Source of the DNA: Salipiger abyssi | GTDB taxonomy: Bacteria; Pseudomonadota; Alphaproteobacteria; Rhodobacterales; Rhodobacteraceae | Reading direction: 5' to 3' | Assembly (NCBI RefSeq): GCF_017311415.1 | Contig: NZ_JAEKIS010000022.1 | Location: 1-63,031 of the forward strand | Length of the DNA stretch: 63,031 bases | In this document: piece by piece, positions 8,149-16,649 of the stretch | How positions within the stretch are numbered: the first letter of the stretch is position 1 | Layout of the letters: each line of letters opens with the position of its first letter | Notes under the pieces: model-generated | Database searches by the model: none | Seen by the model: the letters and a program-made list of their open reading frames with translations, nothing else | Told to the model about the DNA's origin: nothing | Position numbers and translations under genes: made by a program

Positions 8149-9314
8149 TGAACATGTATGACCGCGTGCTCGGCACGCGCAAATGGGACGAGGACGAACA
8201 GGCGATCCTCGATCAGGTCCAGCGCATGACCGATGAGGTCATCGCGCCGAATGCCGAACATATCGACGCCACCGGCGAGTTCCCCTGGAAGAACGTCGAG
8301 GCGATCAACGCGCTGGGGCTGAACGCGGTGTTCGTGCCCGAGGAATACGGCGGCATGCCGATGCGCTTCCGGCTCTATCTGGAGATCGTGTCGATCATCT
8401 CGGAGGCCTGCGCCTCTACCGGGATCATCTATGCCACCAATTACCACGGCATGAAGCCGCTGATCGAATACGGCAGCGAAGAGCAGAAAGAGCGCCTCTT
8501 GCCCTGCATCGCCGAGGGCGGTCTGGGCGCGCTGGCGATCACCGAGCCCACCGCCGGCTCGGACGCCACCGGCATGAAGACCAGCTTTACCCCCGATGGC
8601 GACGACATCGTCATCAAGGGCGGCAAGTGCTTTATCTCGAACGGCGATGTGGCGGACCGGTATCTTGTGTTCGGCAAATGGTCGGAAATCGACGATCCGA
8701 AGAAATCCATCTCGGCGCTGATCCTTGAGAAGGGCACCGAGGGCTTCACCGTCGTCGGCAAGGAAAAGAAGATGGGCCATAACGGCTCTTCCACCTGCAC
8801 GCTGGCCTTCGACGGCGCCCGCGTGCCGCGCGCCAACCTGCTCTGCGAGCCGGGCGACGGGCTGAAGATCCTGCTCGGCTCGCTGAACCGCTCGCGCCCC
8901 TCGGTGGCGGCGCATGCGCTGGGGGTCGCAAGGGCGGCCTTCAAGGACATGGTGGCCTATGGCAACGACCGTGTGCAGAGCCGCAAGAAGGTTCTGGAAT
9001 TCCAGGGCAACCAGTTCACCCTGGCCGATCTCGCGGGCGAGCTGCTGATGGTCGAGAAATGGCTCGATTACGTGGCCGATCTGGTCGAGGCCGGAGAGAG
9101 CGATTTCGGCATGGAGGCCTCGCTGGCCAAGCTGCGCGCCTCGGATCTCGCCATGAAGATGACCACGGAATGCGTGCAGTTCCACGGTGGCTACGGCTAT
9201 TGCCGCGACTACCGTGCGGAACGGCTGATGCGGGACGCCAAGATCACCCAGATCTGGGAAGGGACCAACCAGGTCCACCGCCAACTCATCGGACGGAGTT
9301 TCATCACAAAATGA
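8148..9314 (+). CDS. Acyl-CoA dehydrogenase, AliB-like
   Basis: 388 residues, full-length acyl-CoA dehydrogenase. FAD and substrate motifs: 'ALAITEPTAGSDATGMKTS' near 125-145, 'GGKCFISNG', 'RVQSRKKVLEFQGNQF', 'VQFHGGYGYCRDY', and the catalytic-base Glu about residue 371 in 'ITQIWEGTNQ'. It removes two hydrogens from an acyl-CoA and passes the electrons to ETF, whose alpha subunit gene lies at the window start. In the alicyclic route AliB makes cyclohexene-carboxyl-CoA. The start shares one base with the SDR stop (TGATG), and its own stop overlaps the next ATG (ATGA). Confidence 0.85.
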   Translation: MNMYDRVLGTRKWDEDEQAILDQVQRMTDEVIAPNAEHIDATGEFPWKNVEAINALGLNAVFVPEEYGGMPMRFRLYLEIVSIISEACASTGIIYATNYHGMKPLIEYGSEEQKERLLPCIAEGGLGALAITEPTAGSDATGMKTSFTPDGDDIVIKGGKCFISNGDVADRYLVFGKWSEIDDPKKSISALILEKGTEGFTVVGKEKKMGHNGSSTCTLAFDGARVPRANLLCEPGDGLKILLGSLNRSRPSVAAHALGVARAAFKDMVAYGNDRVQSRKKVLEFQGNQFTLADLAGELLMVEKWLDYVADLVEAGESDFGMEASLAKLRASDLAMKMTTECVQFHGGYGYCRDYRAERLMRDAKITQIWEGTNQVHRQLIGRSFITK

Positions 9315-10810
9315 CCGGTATCAAGAAAGTCGCCATCTGCGGGGCAGGGGGCACCATGGGCGCGGGCATCGCCATCGTCGCGGCGCGCGGCGGGTACGAG
9401 ACCGTCTGTTTCGACATGTCCGCCGATGCGCTGGCCCGCCAGCGCGCCGCCGCCGACAAGTTTTTCGGCAAATCCGTCGACAAGGGCCGGATGAGCGCCG
9501 AGGATAAAGAGGCCACCATGGCCCGCATGTCCGACAGCACCGACCTGAACGAGCTGGCCGATTGCGACCTGATCATCGAGGCGATCTTCGAGGATCTGGG
9601 CGTCAAGAAAGAGCTCTTCGGCAAGCTGAACGAGATCTGCAAGCCCGAGACCATCTTTGCGTCGAACACCTCCACCCTCTCGATCACCGAGATCGCCGGC
9701 GGGTCCGGCCGTGACGACAAGGTGGTGGGCATGCATTTCTGCCTGCCCGCGCAGGTGATGAAGCTCATTGAGATGTCGCGCGGCATCAACACCTCGGACG
9801 AGACCTTTAGTACCGCCTGGGCTTGGACCGAGAGTTGCAAACAGATCCCGGTGGAAACCCAGGACAAGCCGGGTTTCATCCTCAACGCGCTGCTGGTGCC
9901 GTTCAACAACGACGTGATCCGCGCCATCGAGGCGGGGCTTTGCACGCCCGAGGACCTCGACATCGCGATCAAGTCCGGGCTCGGCTACAAGATGGGGCCC
10001 TGCACGCTGCTCGACCTCATCGGGCTGGATACGCAGGTGCGTCTGGGCGAGGCGTTCTATCCGATCACGCTCGACAAGCGCGCCGCCGTGCCGCCGCTCT
10101 GCCGGCGGATGGTCGCGGCGGGGCGTCTCGGTAACAAGTCGGGCTCCGGCCTGCTGACCGGGCTGACCTCCGAGAAAGCCACCGAGGCGCCGGGCTATGC
10201 CATTGTCGGCACCGGCGAAAGCCGCTCCTTCCCGGCGGGCGACGCGTTCCTGTCGGGCGGTGCCGAGGGCGCGCCGGTGACGATCCACCTTGGCGGCGGC
10301 TTTGCGCCCGACGACAGCAAGACCGCCGTGCTGGTCGAGCTCGATACCGAATGTCTGGGCGTGCATACCGGCGAGGATCTGGGCCGCGAAGGCTCCAACG
10401 CCGTGGGCTTTGCCCGCTACCGCAACGGCAATGACGCGCCGTCGAACCTGATCGAGCTGGTGAAACAGCCCAATACCGACCCGCAGGCGCTCGCCGCCGC
10501 GCGCGCGGTGTTCGAGGTGGCGGGCTTTGACGTGGTGGTCTGCGCCGACCAGCCGGGCCGCATCATCGACCGGCTTGTCCGCCCCAAATACAACGACGCG
10601 CTGCGCTTTCTCGACGAGGGGCTGGCGACGGCGGAGGACATGGACAAGACCTGCTGCATGGGGCTCGGCTATCCCGACGGGCCGCTGGAGCGGGTCCAGC
10701 GTGGCGGGCTTGGGCGCCACTATGACGTGACCACCGCCTTGCAGGAAATGTCCGGCCAGCCCGGCTATGCGCCTGCGCGTGCCGCCGTGGTTGCCAAAGC
10801 GCGGGGCTGA
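9311..10810 (+). CDS. 3-hydroxyacyl-CoA dehydrogenase, divergent
   Basis: 499 residues: NAD-binding domain, first C-terminal 3HCDH domain to about residue 285, a linker, and a second C-terminal 3HCDH domain near 400-490, the architecture of PaaH/PaaC-type enzymes. Catalytic His and Glu are kept in 'GMHFCLPAQVMKLIEM'. Two oddities: the usual 'HFFNP' is 'HFCLP', and the cofactor loop reads '[11 protein letters not shown]' with one residue more than the normal GAGTMGAG. It oxidises 3-hydroxyacyl-CoA to 3-ketoacyl-CoA. Start overlaps the acyl-CoA dehydrogenase stop. A second, canonical enzyme of the same type follows at 12971, so this one may serve a different intermediate. Confidence 0.83.
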   Translation: MTGIKKVAICGAGGTMGAGIAIVAARGGYETVCFDMSADALARQRAAADKFFGKSVDKGRMSAEDKEATMARMSDSTDLNELADCDLIIEAIFEDLGVKKELFGKLNEICKPETIFASNTSTLSITEIAGGSGRDDKVVGMHFCLPAQVMKLIEMSRGINTSDETFSTAWAWTESCKQIPVETQDKPGFILNALLVPFNNDVIRAIEAGLCTPEDLDIAIKSGLGYKMGPCTLLDLIGLDTQVRLGEAFYPITLDKRAAVPPLCRRMVAAGRLGNKSGSGLLTGLTSEKATEAPGYAIVGTGESRSFPAGDAFLSGGAEGAPVTIHLGGGFAPDDSKTAVLVELDTECLGVHTGEDLGREGSNAVGFARYRNGNDAPSNLIELVKQPNTDPQALAAARAVFEVAGFDVVVCADQPGRIIDRLVRPKYNDALRFLDEGLATAEDMDKTCCMGLGYPDGPLERVQRGGLGRHYDVTTALQEMSGQPGYAPARAAVVAKARG

Positions 10811-10813
10811 GCC

Positions 10814-11959
10814 ATGAAAGGCGCGTTGAGCGGTATCCGTGTGCTGGATTTCTCGACCCTGCTGCCGGGGCCGATGGCGACCCTCATTCTGGCGGAAGCC
10901 GGGGCCGAGGTGATCAAGGTCGAGCGCCCGGGGCGCGGCGAAGAGATGCGCAGCTATGTGCCGAAATGGGGCGGCAGCGACAGCTCCAACTTTCACCTGC
11001 TGAACCGGGGCAAGAAGAGCATCGCGCTGGATCTCAAGGATCCGGCGGAGCGCGCCCGGCTGGTGCCGCTCATCGAGAGCGCCGATATCGTGATGGAGCA
11101 GTTCCGGCCGGGCGTCATGGCGCGGCTGGGCCTGTCCTACGAGGATATGAAAGCGATCAACCCCGACATCATCTATTGCTCGATCACCGGCTATGGCCAG
11201 ACCGGGCCGAAGGCTATGAGCGCGGGGCATGACCTCAACTATCAGGGCGACGCGGGCATGGCGGCGCTGAGCCTCGGCACGCCCGAGGTGCCGGTGATGC
11301 CGCCCGCGCTCACCGCCGACATCGCCGGCGGCACCTATCCGGCGCTGGTCAATATTCTCATGGCGCTCTGGCGCCGGGAAAAGACCGGCGAGGGCGCGCA
11401 GATCGATATCGCCATGGCGGAAAACCTCTTTCCCTTCCTCTACTGGGCGCAGGGCGAGGGGCAGGTCACCGGCGACTGGCCGGGCAATGGCGACGCGCTG
11501 GTGACCGGCGGCACGCCGCGTTACCGGCTCTTCCCCACCGCCGACGACCGTTTCGCCGCCATCGCCCCCATAGAACAGAAGTTCTGGGAGGCGTTCTGCG
11601 AGGCCATCGGGCTCGATCCCGCGCTGCGCGACGACAGCAAGGATCCCGAGGCCACCACTGCGGGCGTTGCCGCCATCCTGCGCAGCCAGAGTGCGGCACA
11701 TTGGGCGCCGATCTTCGAGGCCGCCGATTGCTGCTGCTCCATCGTCCGGACGCTGGAGGAGGCCATGGCAGACCCGCATTTCCGCGAGCGTGGCGTCTTT
11801 GCCGCCAGGATTGCCAGTGCGGCGGGCGAGGAAATGCCCGCCCTGCCGGTGCCGGTGATCCCGGGCTTCCGCGAGGGCGGCGATGCGCCCCGCAGCGCCC
11901 CCGCTTTGGGCGCCGACACAGATAGCTGCCTCGGCCCCGCGCCCGGGGGAAAGGACTGA
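10814..11959 (+). CDS. CaiB/BaiF-family enzyme, alpha-methylacyl-CoA racemase-like
   Basis: 381 residues. Opening 'LSGIRVLDFSTLLPGPMATL' and 'AGAEVIKVERP' define the class III CoA-transferase/racemase family. 'SAGHDLNYQ' near residue 138 is the racemase-type signature, with His and Asp adjacent, and a second Asp lies in 'LTADIAGGTYP'. Racemases of this group invert the 2-methylacyl-CoA centre; CoA-transferases of the family look similar, so function is open. A racemase would make sense where branched or ring-derived acyl-CoAs of mixed configuration must enter beta-oxidation. It starts 3 bp after the dehydrogenase and one base before the next gene. Confidence 0.8.
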   Translation: MKGALSGIRVLDFSTLLPGPMATLILAEAGAEVIKVERPGRGEEMRSYVPKWGGSDSSNFHLLNRGKKSIALDLKDPAERARLVPLIESADIVMEQFRPGVMARLGLSYEDMKAINPDIIYCSITGYGQTGPKAMSAGHDLNYQGDAGMAALSLGTPEVPVMPPALTADIAGGTYPALVNILMALWRREKTGEGAQIDIAMAENLFPFLYWAQGEGQVTGDWPGNGDALVTGGTPRYRLFPTADDRFAAIAPIEQKFWEAFCEAIGLDPALRDDSKDPEATTAGVAAILRSQSAAHWAPIFEAADCCCSIVRTLEEAMADPHFRERGVFAARIASAAGEEMPALPVPVIPGFREGGDAPRSAPALGADTDSCLGPAPGGKD

Positions 11960-11960
11960 C

Positions 11961-12965
11961 ATGAAAGCCGTCATCGTTCGTGAATTCACCCCCTTCGATC
12001 AGGCGCAATATGGCGATCTGCCCGACCCGGAACCGGGCGCGGGCGAGGTTGTCGTCGATATCGAAGCGGCGGAGGCGAATTTCCCGGATATCCTCTATAT
12101 CGAGGGCAAGTATCAGAAAAAGCCGCCCTTTCCCTTTTCGCCCGGCCTTGCCGGCGCGGGCATTGTCTCGAAACTCGGGGCCGGGGTGACGGGCCTCAGC
12201 GTCGGGCAGCGCGTCATGGTGCTGCCGAGCTATGGTACCTATGCGGAGAAGCTGGCGCTGCCGGCGGGCTACTGTTTTCCGATGCCGGACGATCTGCCCT
12301 TCGATGTGGCGGCGGCCTTCGGTCTCGTCTACCAGACCGCGTATTTTGCGCTGACCGACCGCGCGGCGATGACCCCCGGCGACACTGTGCTGGTGCTGGG
12401 CGCCACCGGCGGTGTCGGCATGGCAGCGGTGCAGCTTGCCAGGGCGCTTGGCGCGGGCACGGTGATCGCGGCGACGCGTGGCGAAAAGGGCGCCGCGCTG
12501 GCGCGGGAGTTCGGCGCCGACGCGGTGGTCGACACCGGCATGGAGAATCTGCGCGACGGTATGCGCGACGTGGTGAAAGAAGCCACCGGCGGGCACGGGG
12601 CAGATGTGGTCATCGACCCGGTGGGCGGCGACGCCTCGGCGGCGGCGCTGCGCGCCATGGCCTGGTGCGGGCGGCTGATCGTGGTGGGCTTTGCCTCCGG
12701 CCAGATCCCGCAATTCGGCGGCAATTACCTGCTGGTCAAGAATATCACCGTCGGCGGCGTGCAATGGACCGACTACCGCGCCCGCCAGCTTGACCGGGTG
12801 CAGGCCGCGCAGGCGCAGATCTTCCAGCTCTGGTCCGAGGGCAAGCTGGCGCCGCGCATCGCCGACACGCTGCCGCTGTCGCAATTCGCGGTAGCACTGG
12901 CCGGGCTTCAGGCGGCGAAGGTCTCGGGCAAGATCATTCTGACAACAAAAGACCGGGGGGAGTGA
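11961..12965 (+). CDS. NADPH:quinone oxidoreductase-like MDR enzyme
   Basis: 334 residues, zinc-free medium-chain reductase. Opens 'MKAVIVREF', substrate-side 'EANFPDILYIEGKYQ', and NADPH motif 'VLGATGGVGMAAVQLA' near residues 145-160. No zinc ligands are seen. Members reduce quinones or activated double bonds, including enoyl-CoA. The context of CoA-ester enzymes suggests an enoyl-CoA or enone reductase, but the sequence does not settle the substrate. It ends at the GTG/ATG region of the following PaaH-like gene. Confidence 0.8.
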   Translation: MKAVIVREFTPFDQAQYGDLPDPEPGAGEVVVDIEAAEANFPDILYIEGKYQKKPPFPFSPGLAGAGIVSKLGAGVTGLSVGQRVMVLPSYGTYAEKLALPAGYCFPMPDDLPFDVAAAFGLVYQTAYFALTDRAAMTPGDTVLVLGATGGVGMAAVQLARALGAGTVIAATRGEKGAALAREFGADAVVDTGMENLRDGMRDVVKEATGGHGADVVIDPVGGDASAAALRAMAWCGRLIVVGFASGQIPQFGGNYLLVKNITVGGVQWTDYRARQLDRVQAAQAQIFQLWSEGKLAPRIADTLPLSQFAVALAGLQAAKVSGKIILTTKDRGE

Positions 12966-12970
12966 CCCGA

Positions 12971-14386
12971 ATGGCAGGGATCGACACATCTCGCAGTGTG
13001 GGCGTTATCGGCGCGGGCACCATGGGCGCGGGGATCGCGCAACTGGCGGCAGCGGCGGGGCATCCGGTGCTGCTCTACGACGCCTTCGAGGGCGCGGCGG
13101 AAAAGGGCCGGGCGCGCATCGCCAAGGGGCTGGAAAAGCTGGTCGCGCGCGGCAAGATGAGCGAGGCGGATGTGACCGCGCTGGTGGGCCGCATCGAGGT
13201 CGCGCCCTCGCTCGACGCCTTCGCCGATGCCGCGCTGGCGGTCGAGGCCATCGTGGAAAAGCTGGAGGTCAAGCGCGAGCTGTTTGCCCAGCTTGAGGGG
13301 ATCATGGGCGAGGACGCGATCCTCGGCACCAATACCTCGTCGATCTCGGTCACCTCCATCGGGCGCGACCTGAAGCGGCCCGGCCGGCTTGTGGGGATGC
13401 ATTTCTTCAACCCCGCCCCTGTCATGAAGCTGGTCGAGGTGATTTCCGGCGTCTCCACCGATCCCGCCGTGGCGCAGACCGTCTTTGACACCGCAGAGGC
13501 CTGGGGCAAGATCCCGGTGCATGCAAAATCCACCCCCGGTTTCATCGTCAACCGTGTCGCCCGGCCCTATTACGCCGAGGCGCTGCGGCTTTACGAGGAG
13601 CAGGTGGCCGATCCGGCGACGCTGGATGCGCTGCTGACCGAGGGCGGCGGGTTCCGCATGGGGCCGTTCACGCTGATGGATCTGATCGGGCATGACGTGA
13701 ACTATGCGGTCAGCACCTCGGTCTTCGAGGCCTATTATCAGGAACCGCGCTTTCGCCCCTCCATCGCGCAGCTCGAGCTGGTGAATGCCGGGCGGCTGGG
13801 GCGCAAGACCGGGCGTGGCTTTTACGACTATTCCGAAGGCGCCGAGGTGCCGCAGCCCGCCGCGCCCGCGCCGGCGGGCCGGGCCGACGGGTTCGACGGG
13901 CTGGCGCTCAGCGGCAGTGAAGAGGCCGGCGGCACCGCGATCCGGCTGACCGACGGGCGCACCGCCAGGCAGCTCGCGAAAGAGCTGGGCCAGCCGGTGA
14001 TCGTCTATGACCTCGGCGCCGACGGCAAACGGCTGGGCTTTGCCGCCTCTGCGAAGGTGGGCGAGGATGTTCTGAAACGCTTTGCCGCGACGCTGGCGAT
14101 GCGCGACCTCACCGGCACGCGCCTGCCGGATTGGCCGGGGCTGGTGGTGATGCGCACCGTGGCGATGCTGGCCAATGAAGGCTTCGAGGCAAAGCTTCAG
14201 GGTGTCGCCGACGAGGAGGGGATCGACAAGGCCATGCGCTTTGGCGTGAACTATCCCAAGGGCCCCATCGGCTGGGCGCGCGAGATCGGCCTTGGCCGGG
14301 TGCTCTCGGTGCTCGACGCCATTCACGAGCTGACCGGCGATCCGCGCTATCGCGCCTCGATGGCGTTGCGCATGGAAGCCGACTGA
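12971..14386 (+). CDS. 3-hydroxyacyl-CoA dehydrogenase, PaaH-like
   Basis: 471 residues with canonical '[17 protein letters not shown]' at the N-terminus, '[12 protein letters not shown]', catalytic '[16 protein letters not shown]', first C-terminal domain '[19 protein letters not shown]', and a second C-terminal 3HCDH domain in the last 100 residues. This two-C-domain form is that of PaaH, which oxidises 3-hydroxyadipyl-CoA. Here it could act on 3-hydroxypimeloyl-CoA. ATG at 12971 is chosen because GGGGGAG sits 9 bp upstream; a GTG at 12962 would add three residues. Confidence 0.84.
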   Translation: MAGIDTSRSVGVIGAGTMGAGIAQLAAAAGHPVLLYDAFEGAAEKGRARIAKGLEKLVARGKMSEADVTALVGRIEVAPSLDAFADAALAVEAIVEKLEVKRELFAQLEGIMGEDAILGTNTSSISVTSIGRDLKRPGRLVGMHFFNPAPVMKLVEVISGVSTDPAVAQTVFDTAEAWGKIPVHAKSTPGFIVNRVARPYYAEALRLYEEQVADPATLDALLTEGGGFRMGPFTLMDLIGHDVNYAVSTSVFEAYYQEPRFRPSIAQLELVNAGRLGRKTGRGFYDYSEGAEVPQPAAPAPAGRADGFDGLALSGSEEAGGTAIRLTDGRTARQLAKELGQPVIVYDLGADGKRLGFAASAKVGEDVLKRFAATLAMRDLTGTRLPDWPGLVVMRTVAMLANEGFEAKLQGVADEEGIDKAMRFGVNYPKGPIGWAREIGLGRVLSVLDAIHELTGDPRYRASMALRMEAD

Positions 14387-14400
14387 CAGGAGATCATGCC

Positions 14401-14799
14401 ATGAAGATCAACCGCGCCGCCTCCGGCCCGTCCTCCTGGGCGCCCGCCGAGAGTTTCACCGGCACCGTCCGCCGCGACCCGCTGATCGGGTCCGAGGCGC
14501 CGGGTCGTGTCAGCACCGGGCTCGTCACCTTCGAGCCGGGCGCGCGCACCGCCTGGCATACGCATCCGGCGGGGCAGATCCTGATTGTCACAGCCGGGCG
14601 CGGCTGGGTGCAGAGCAAGGGCCAGCCGAGGCAGGAGGTCGCGCCGGGGGATTCGATCTGGTTCCCGGCGGGCGAAAAGCACTGGCACGGCGCCACCGAG
14701 ACCACCGCCATGACCCATATCGCCGTCACCGAGTATATCGACGGCTCGGCGGTGGACTGGATGGAGCATGTCACCGACGAGGAGTATCTCGCGGGCTGA
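14401..14799 (+). CDS. Small cupin protein, manganese-hydroxynitrile-lyase-like
   Basis: 132 residues, one cupin barrel. Metal ligands are visible in '[13 protein letters not shown]' (two His, then Gln) and 'GEKHWHGAT' (His). The pattern matches bacterial cupins annotated as (R)-mandelonitrile-lyase-like, of which a few are true manganese hydroxynitrile lyases; most have no known substrate. No signal peptide. A close paralogue lies at 23833-24228. In both places the cupin sits with a carboxymuconolactone-decarboxylase-like gene, which suggests a shared function. It starts 14 bp after the PaaH-like gene. Confidence 0.8.
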   Translation: MKINRAASGPSSWAPAESFTGTVRRDPLIGSEAPGRVSTGLVTFEPGARTAWHTHPAGQILIVTAGRGWVQSKGQPRQEVAPGDSIWFPAGEKHWHGATETTAMTHIAVTEYIDGSAVDWMEHVTDEEYLAG

Positions 14800-14836
14800 G
14801 CAGTGCCGTGCCATCACGACCATGAAAGGAGGCGCC

Positions 14837-15394
14837 ATGCCCTTCCTGAAATCCCTGCCCGAGAATGCCGGGCCGCCGAATGTCTTCAAGCAGTACAAGG
14901 AGATCTACGGTCCGTTCTCCGAGATGAGCCAGGCGCTGATGAACGGCCCCTCGCCGCTGAGCCCCGCCGAGCGCGAGCTGATCCTCGCCTATGCGGCGGG
15001 GGTCTCGGGCAACGGTTTTGTCTTCACCGGCCATTCCGAGGTGGCCTATGCCTGGGGCTACGAGCGCGGGCTGCTTGACCGGCTGGTCGAGGATGTGGAC
15101 AGCGCGCCGGTGGAGGAGAAGCTGAAACCGCTGCTGCGTTTCGTGCGCAAGCTGATGCTGTCTCCGACGGAGATGACGCAGGCCGATGCGGATGCGGTCT
15201 TCGCCGCCGGCTGGGACGAGGCGGCGCTGCACGGTGCCATCGCCGTGGCCGGGCGGGCGGCCTTCATGCACCGGCTGGTGGCCGGCTGCGGGTTCGAGCC
15301 GCTCGACCCGGAAGTGGCGGCGCGCCACGCGAAGAAGCGGGTGGAGAAGGGCTATGTGAACCTCTACAGCGCGTTTCGGAAGACGGAGGGGTAA
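14837..15394 (+). CDS. Carboxymuconolactone-decarboxylase-like protein (AhpD fold) without the CxxC
   Basis: 185 residues, all-helical CMD/AhpD family. In AhpD peroxidases the active helix has CxxC followed by His. Here the aligned stretch is 'GVSGNGFVFTGHSEVAYAWG': the His remains but both cysteines are gone, so a thiol peroxidase role is unlikely. Perhaps a lactone or keto-acid enzyme, or a metal-free relic of the fold. ATG at 14837 is set by AAAGGAGG at 14826-14832. Last gene of the acyl-CoA operon, followed by the composite inverted repeat. Confidence 0.75.
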   Translation: MPFLKSLPENAGPPNVFKQYKEIYGPFSEMSQALMNGPSPLSPAERELILAYAAGVSGNGFVFTGHSEVAYAWGYERGLLDRLVEDVDSAPVEEKLKPLLRFVRKLMLSPTEMTQADADAVFAAGWDEAALHGAIAVAGRAAFMHRLVAGCGFEPLDPEVAARHAKKRVEKGYVNLYSAFRKTEG

Positions 15395-15405
15395 GGGGCT
15401 GGTGC

Positions 15406-15650
15406 GGTGGGCAGATTGCCCACCCTACGGCGTCACGCTCGGGTGAGCCGCGCCATCGCCGGCCCGTGGGTTGGCGAGCCAAGCTCCGAGCCTCTCGATT
15501 TATCCCGGCCAAGTCCGAGAGACCTCGACACGTCGTACTGAGGTCACCAAATCGCCAGCCCGGGGGACGGGCCGGCGATGGCGCGGCGCCCTTCGGGCTT
15601 GTTCCGCGCCAGGGCAACGTTCAGAATGTAGGGTGGGCACTCTGCCCACC
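15406..15650. repeat. Composite inverted-repeat element with palindromic copies 4 and 5 at its ends
   Basis: The 268-bp gap between the CMD-like gene and murB holds no gene. Copy 4 (15406-15428) and copy 5 (15628-15650) face each other at its ends. Inside lies a perfect 20-bp inverted repeat, GCCGCGCCATCGCCGGCCCG at 15447-15466 with its complement at 15568-15587. The pairing continues inward as GGGTTGGCGA versus the complement of TCGCCAGCCC with one mismatch and a small bulge. The whole 245 bp can fold as a long hairpin between two convergent genes. It may act as a two-way transcription barrier or be a small mobile (MITE/REP-type) element. Confidence 0.75.
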
Positions 15651-15662
15651 GTGCCGCGCCGC

Positions 15663-16649
15663 TCAGCCGAGCGTCACCGGCTCCTGTACCAGCGTCACGC
15701 CGAAGCGCTCGCGCACCTTCTCTACCGCCGTCGCCGCGAGTTGGGTGACATCCTCGAAGGTCGCGCGGCCATGGTTTACCAGAACCAGCGCGTGTTTCTC
15801 GGAGAACCCCGCATCGCCGCAGCGATAGCCCTTGAGCCCGCTGGCCTCCAGCAGCCACCCCGCCGAGAGCTTGCGGCCGCCCTCGACGGCATGCCCCGGC
15901 ACCTCGGCATAACGTGCGGCCTCTGCCTCCGGCACGATGGGGTTGTGAAAGAACGATCCTGCATTGCCGGTCTGACGCCAATCCGGCAGCTTGGCACCGC
16001 GCAGGGCCAGAACCGTGCGCATGATCGCTGCGGCATCGCTGCCGGCGGGCAGCGTGTCGAGCCCCGCATAGCGCAGCACCGGGTGCCAGGGACGGGGTAG
16101 GGCGAGCGTCACCTCGGTCACGATGTAGCGACCCGGCGTTTCCTTGAACAGGCTGTGACGATAGGCGAAGCGGCAGGCTGCCCTGTCGAAGCGGCGGAAG
16201 GCGCTGGTCTCGGTGTCGAAGGCGATGAGCGACTCGAAGATGTCGGAAAGCTCCACCCCGTAGGCGCCGATATTCTGGATCGGCGCGGCGCCCACCGTGC
16301 CGGGGATGCCCGCAAGGTTCTCCAGCCCGCCGGCGCCCTGCGCCACACACCACTCGACCAGCCCGGGCCAGCTTTCCCCGGCCTGTGCCGTCACCCGGAC
16401 GGCGTCCGGCGCGCTGGTGTCGATCGACCGCCCGGTCATGCCCGAGACCCCGACCACCGCCTCGATCTGCGGGGCGAGCACGCAATTGCTGCCGCCGCCC
16501 AGAAAGTGAAAGGGCAGGCCCCGGTCCTGTGCAAAAGCAAGTGCCTCGATCATCGCACCGGCATCGGGCAGCACCCCGCCATAGCGCGCATGCGAAGACA
16601 GTCCCAGCGTGTTGCGTGCCGAGAGGTCGAATTGGTCTTTGAGTGTCAC
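15663..16649 (-). CDS. murB: UDP-N-acetylmuramate dehydrogenase
   Basis: 328 residues. MurB reduces UDP-GlcNAc-enolpyruvate to UDP-MurNAc with NADPH and FAD in peptidoglycan synthesis. FAD-binding motifs 'FHFLGGGSNCVL' and 'GGLENLAGIPGTVGAAPIQNIGAYG' are clear, with Arg/Tyr in 'FAYRHSLFK' and the catalytic Ser in 'GNAGSFFHNP'. The extra Tyr loop indicates a type I, E. coli-like enzyme. The GTG start at 16649 overlaps the TGA stop of the globin gene (GTGA); the longer open frame upstream belongs to that gene's complement. It is unusual for murB to sit outside the mur-fts cluster, so this may be a second, solitary copy. Confidence 0.9.
   Translation of the reverse strand: MTLKDQFDLSARNTLGLSSHARYGGVLPDAGAMIEALAFAQDRGLPFHFLGGGSNCVLAPQIEAVVGVSGMTGRSIDTSAPDAVRVTAQAGESWPGLVEWCVAQGAGGLENLAGIPGTVGAAPIQNIGAYGVELSDIFESLIAFDTETSAFRRFDRAACRFAYRHSLFKETPGRYIVTEVTLALPRPWHPVLRYAGLDTLPAGSDAAAIMRTVLALRGAKLPDWRQTGNAGSFFHNPIVPEAEAARYAEVPGHAVEGGRKLSAGWLLEASGLKGYRCGDAGFSEKHALVLVNHGRATFEDVTQLAATAVEKVRERFGVTLVQEPVTLG

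Noticed and set aside
9209-11989. Open frame of 926 codons on the minus strand across the 3-hydroxyacyl-CoA dehydrogenase and racemase-like genes
   Set aside because: Antisense shadow; coding motifs are all on the plus strand.
14837-15394. AhpD alkylhydroperoxidase
   Set aside because: Both redox cysteines are missing, so only the fold is supported.
15466-15828. Small open frames in the composite repeat between the CMD-like gene and murB
   Set aside because: They lie in inverted-repeat DNA and in the murB antisense strand, with no ribosome site.
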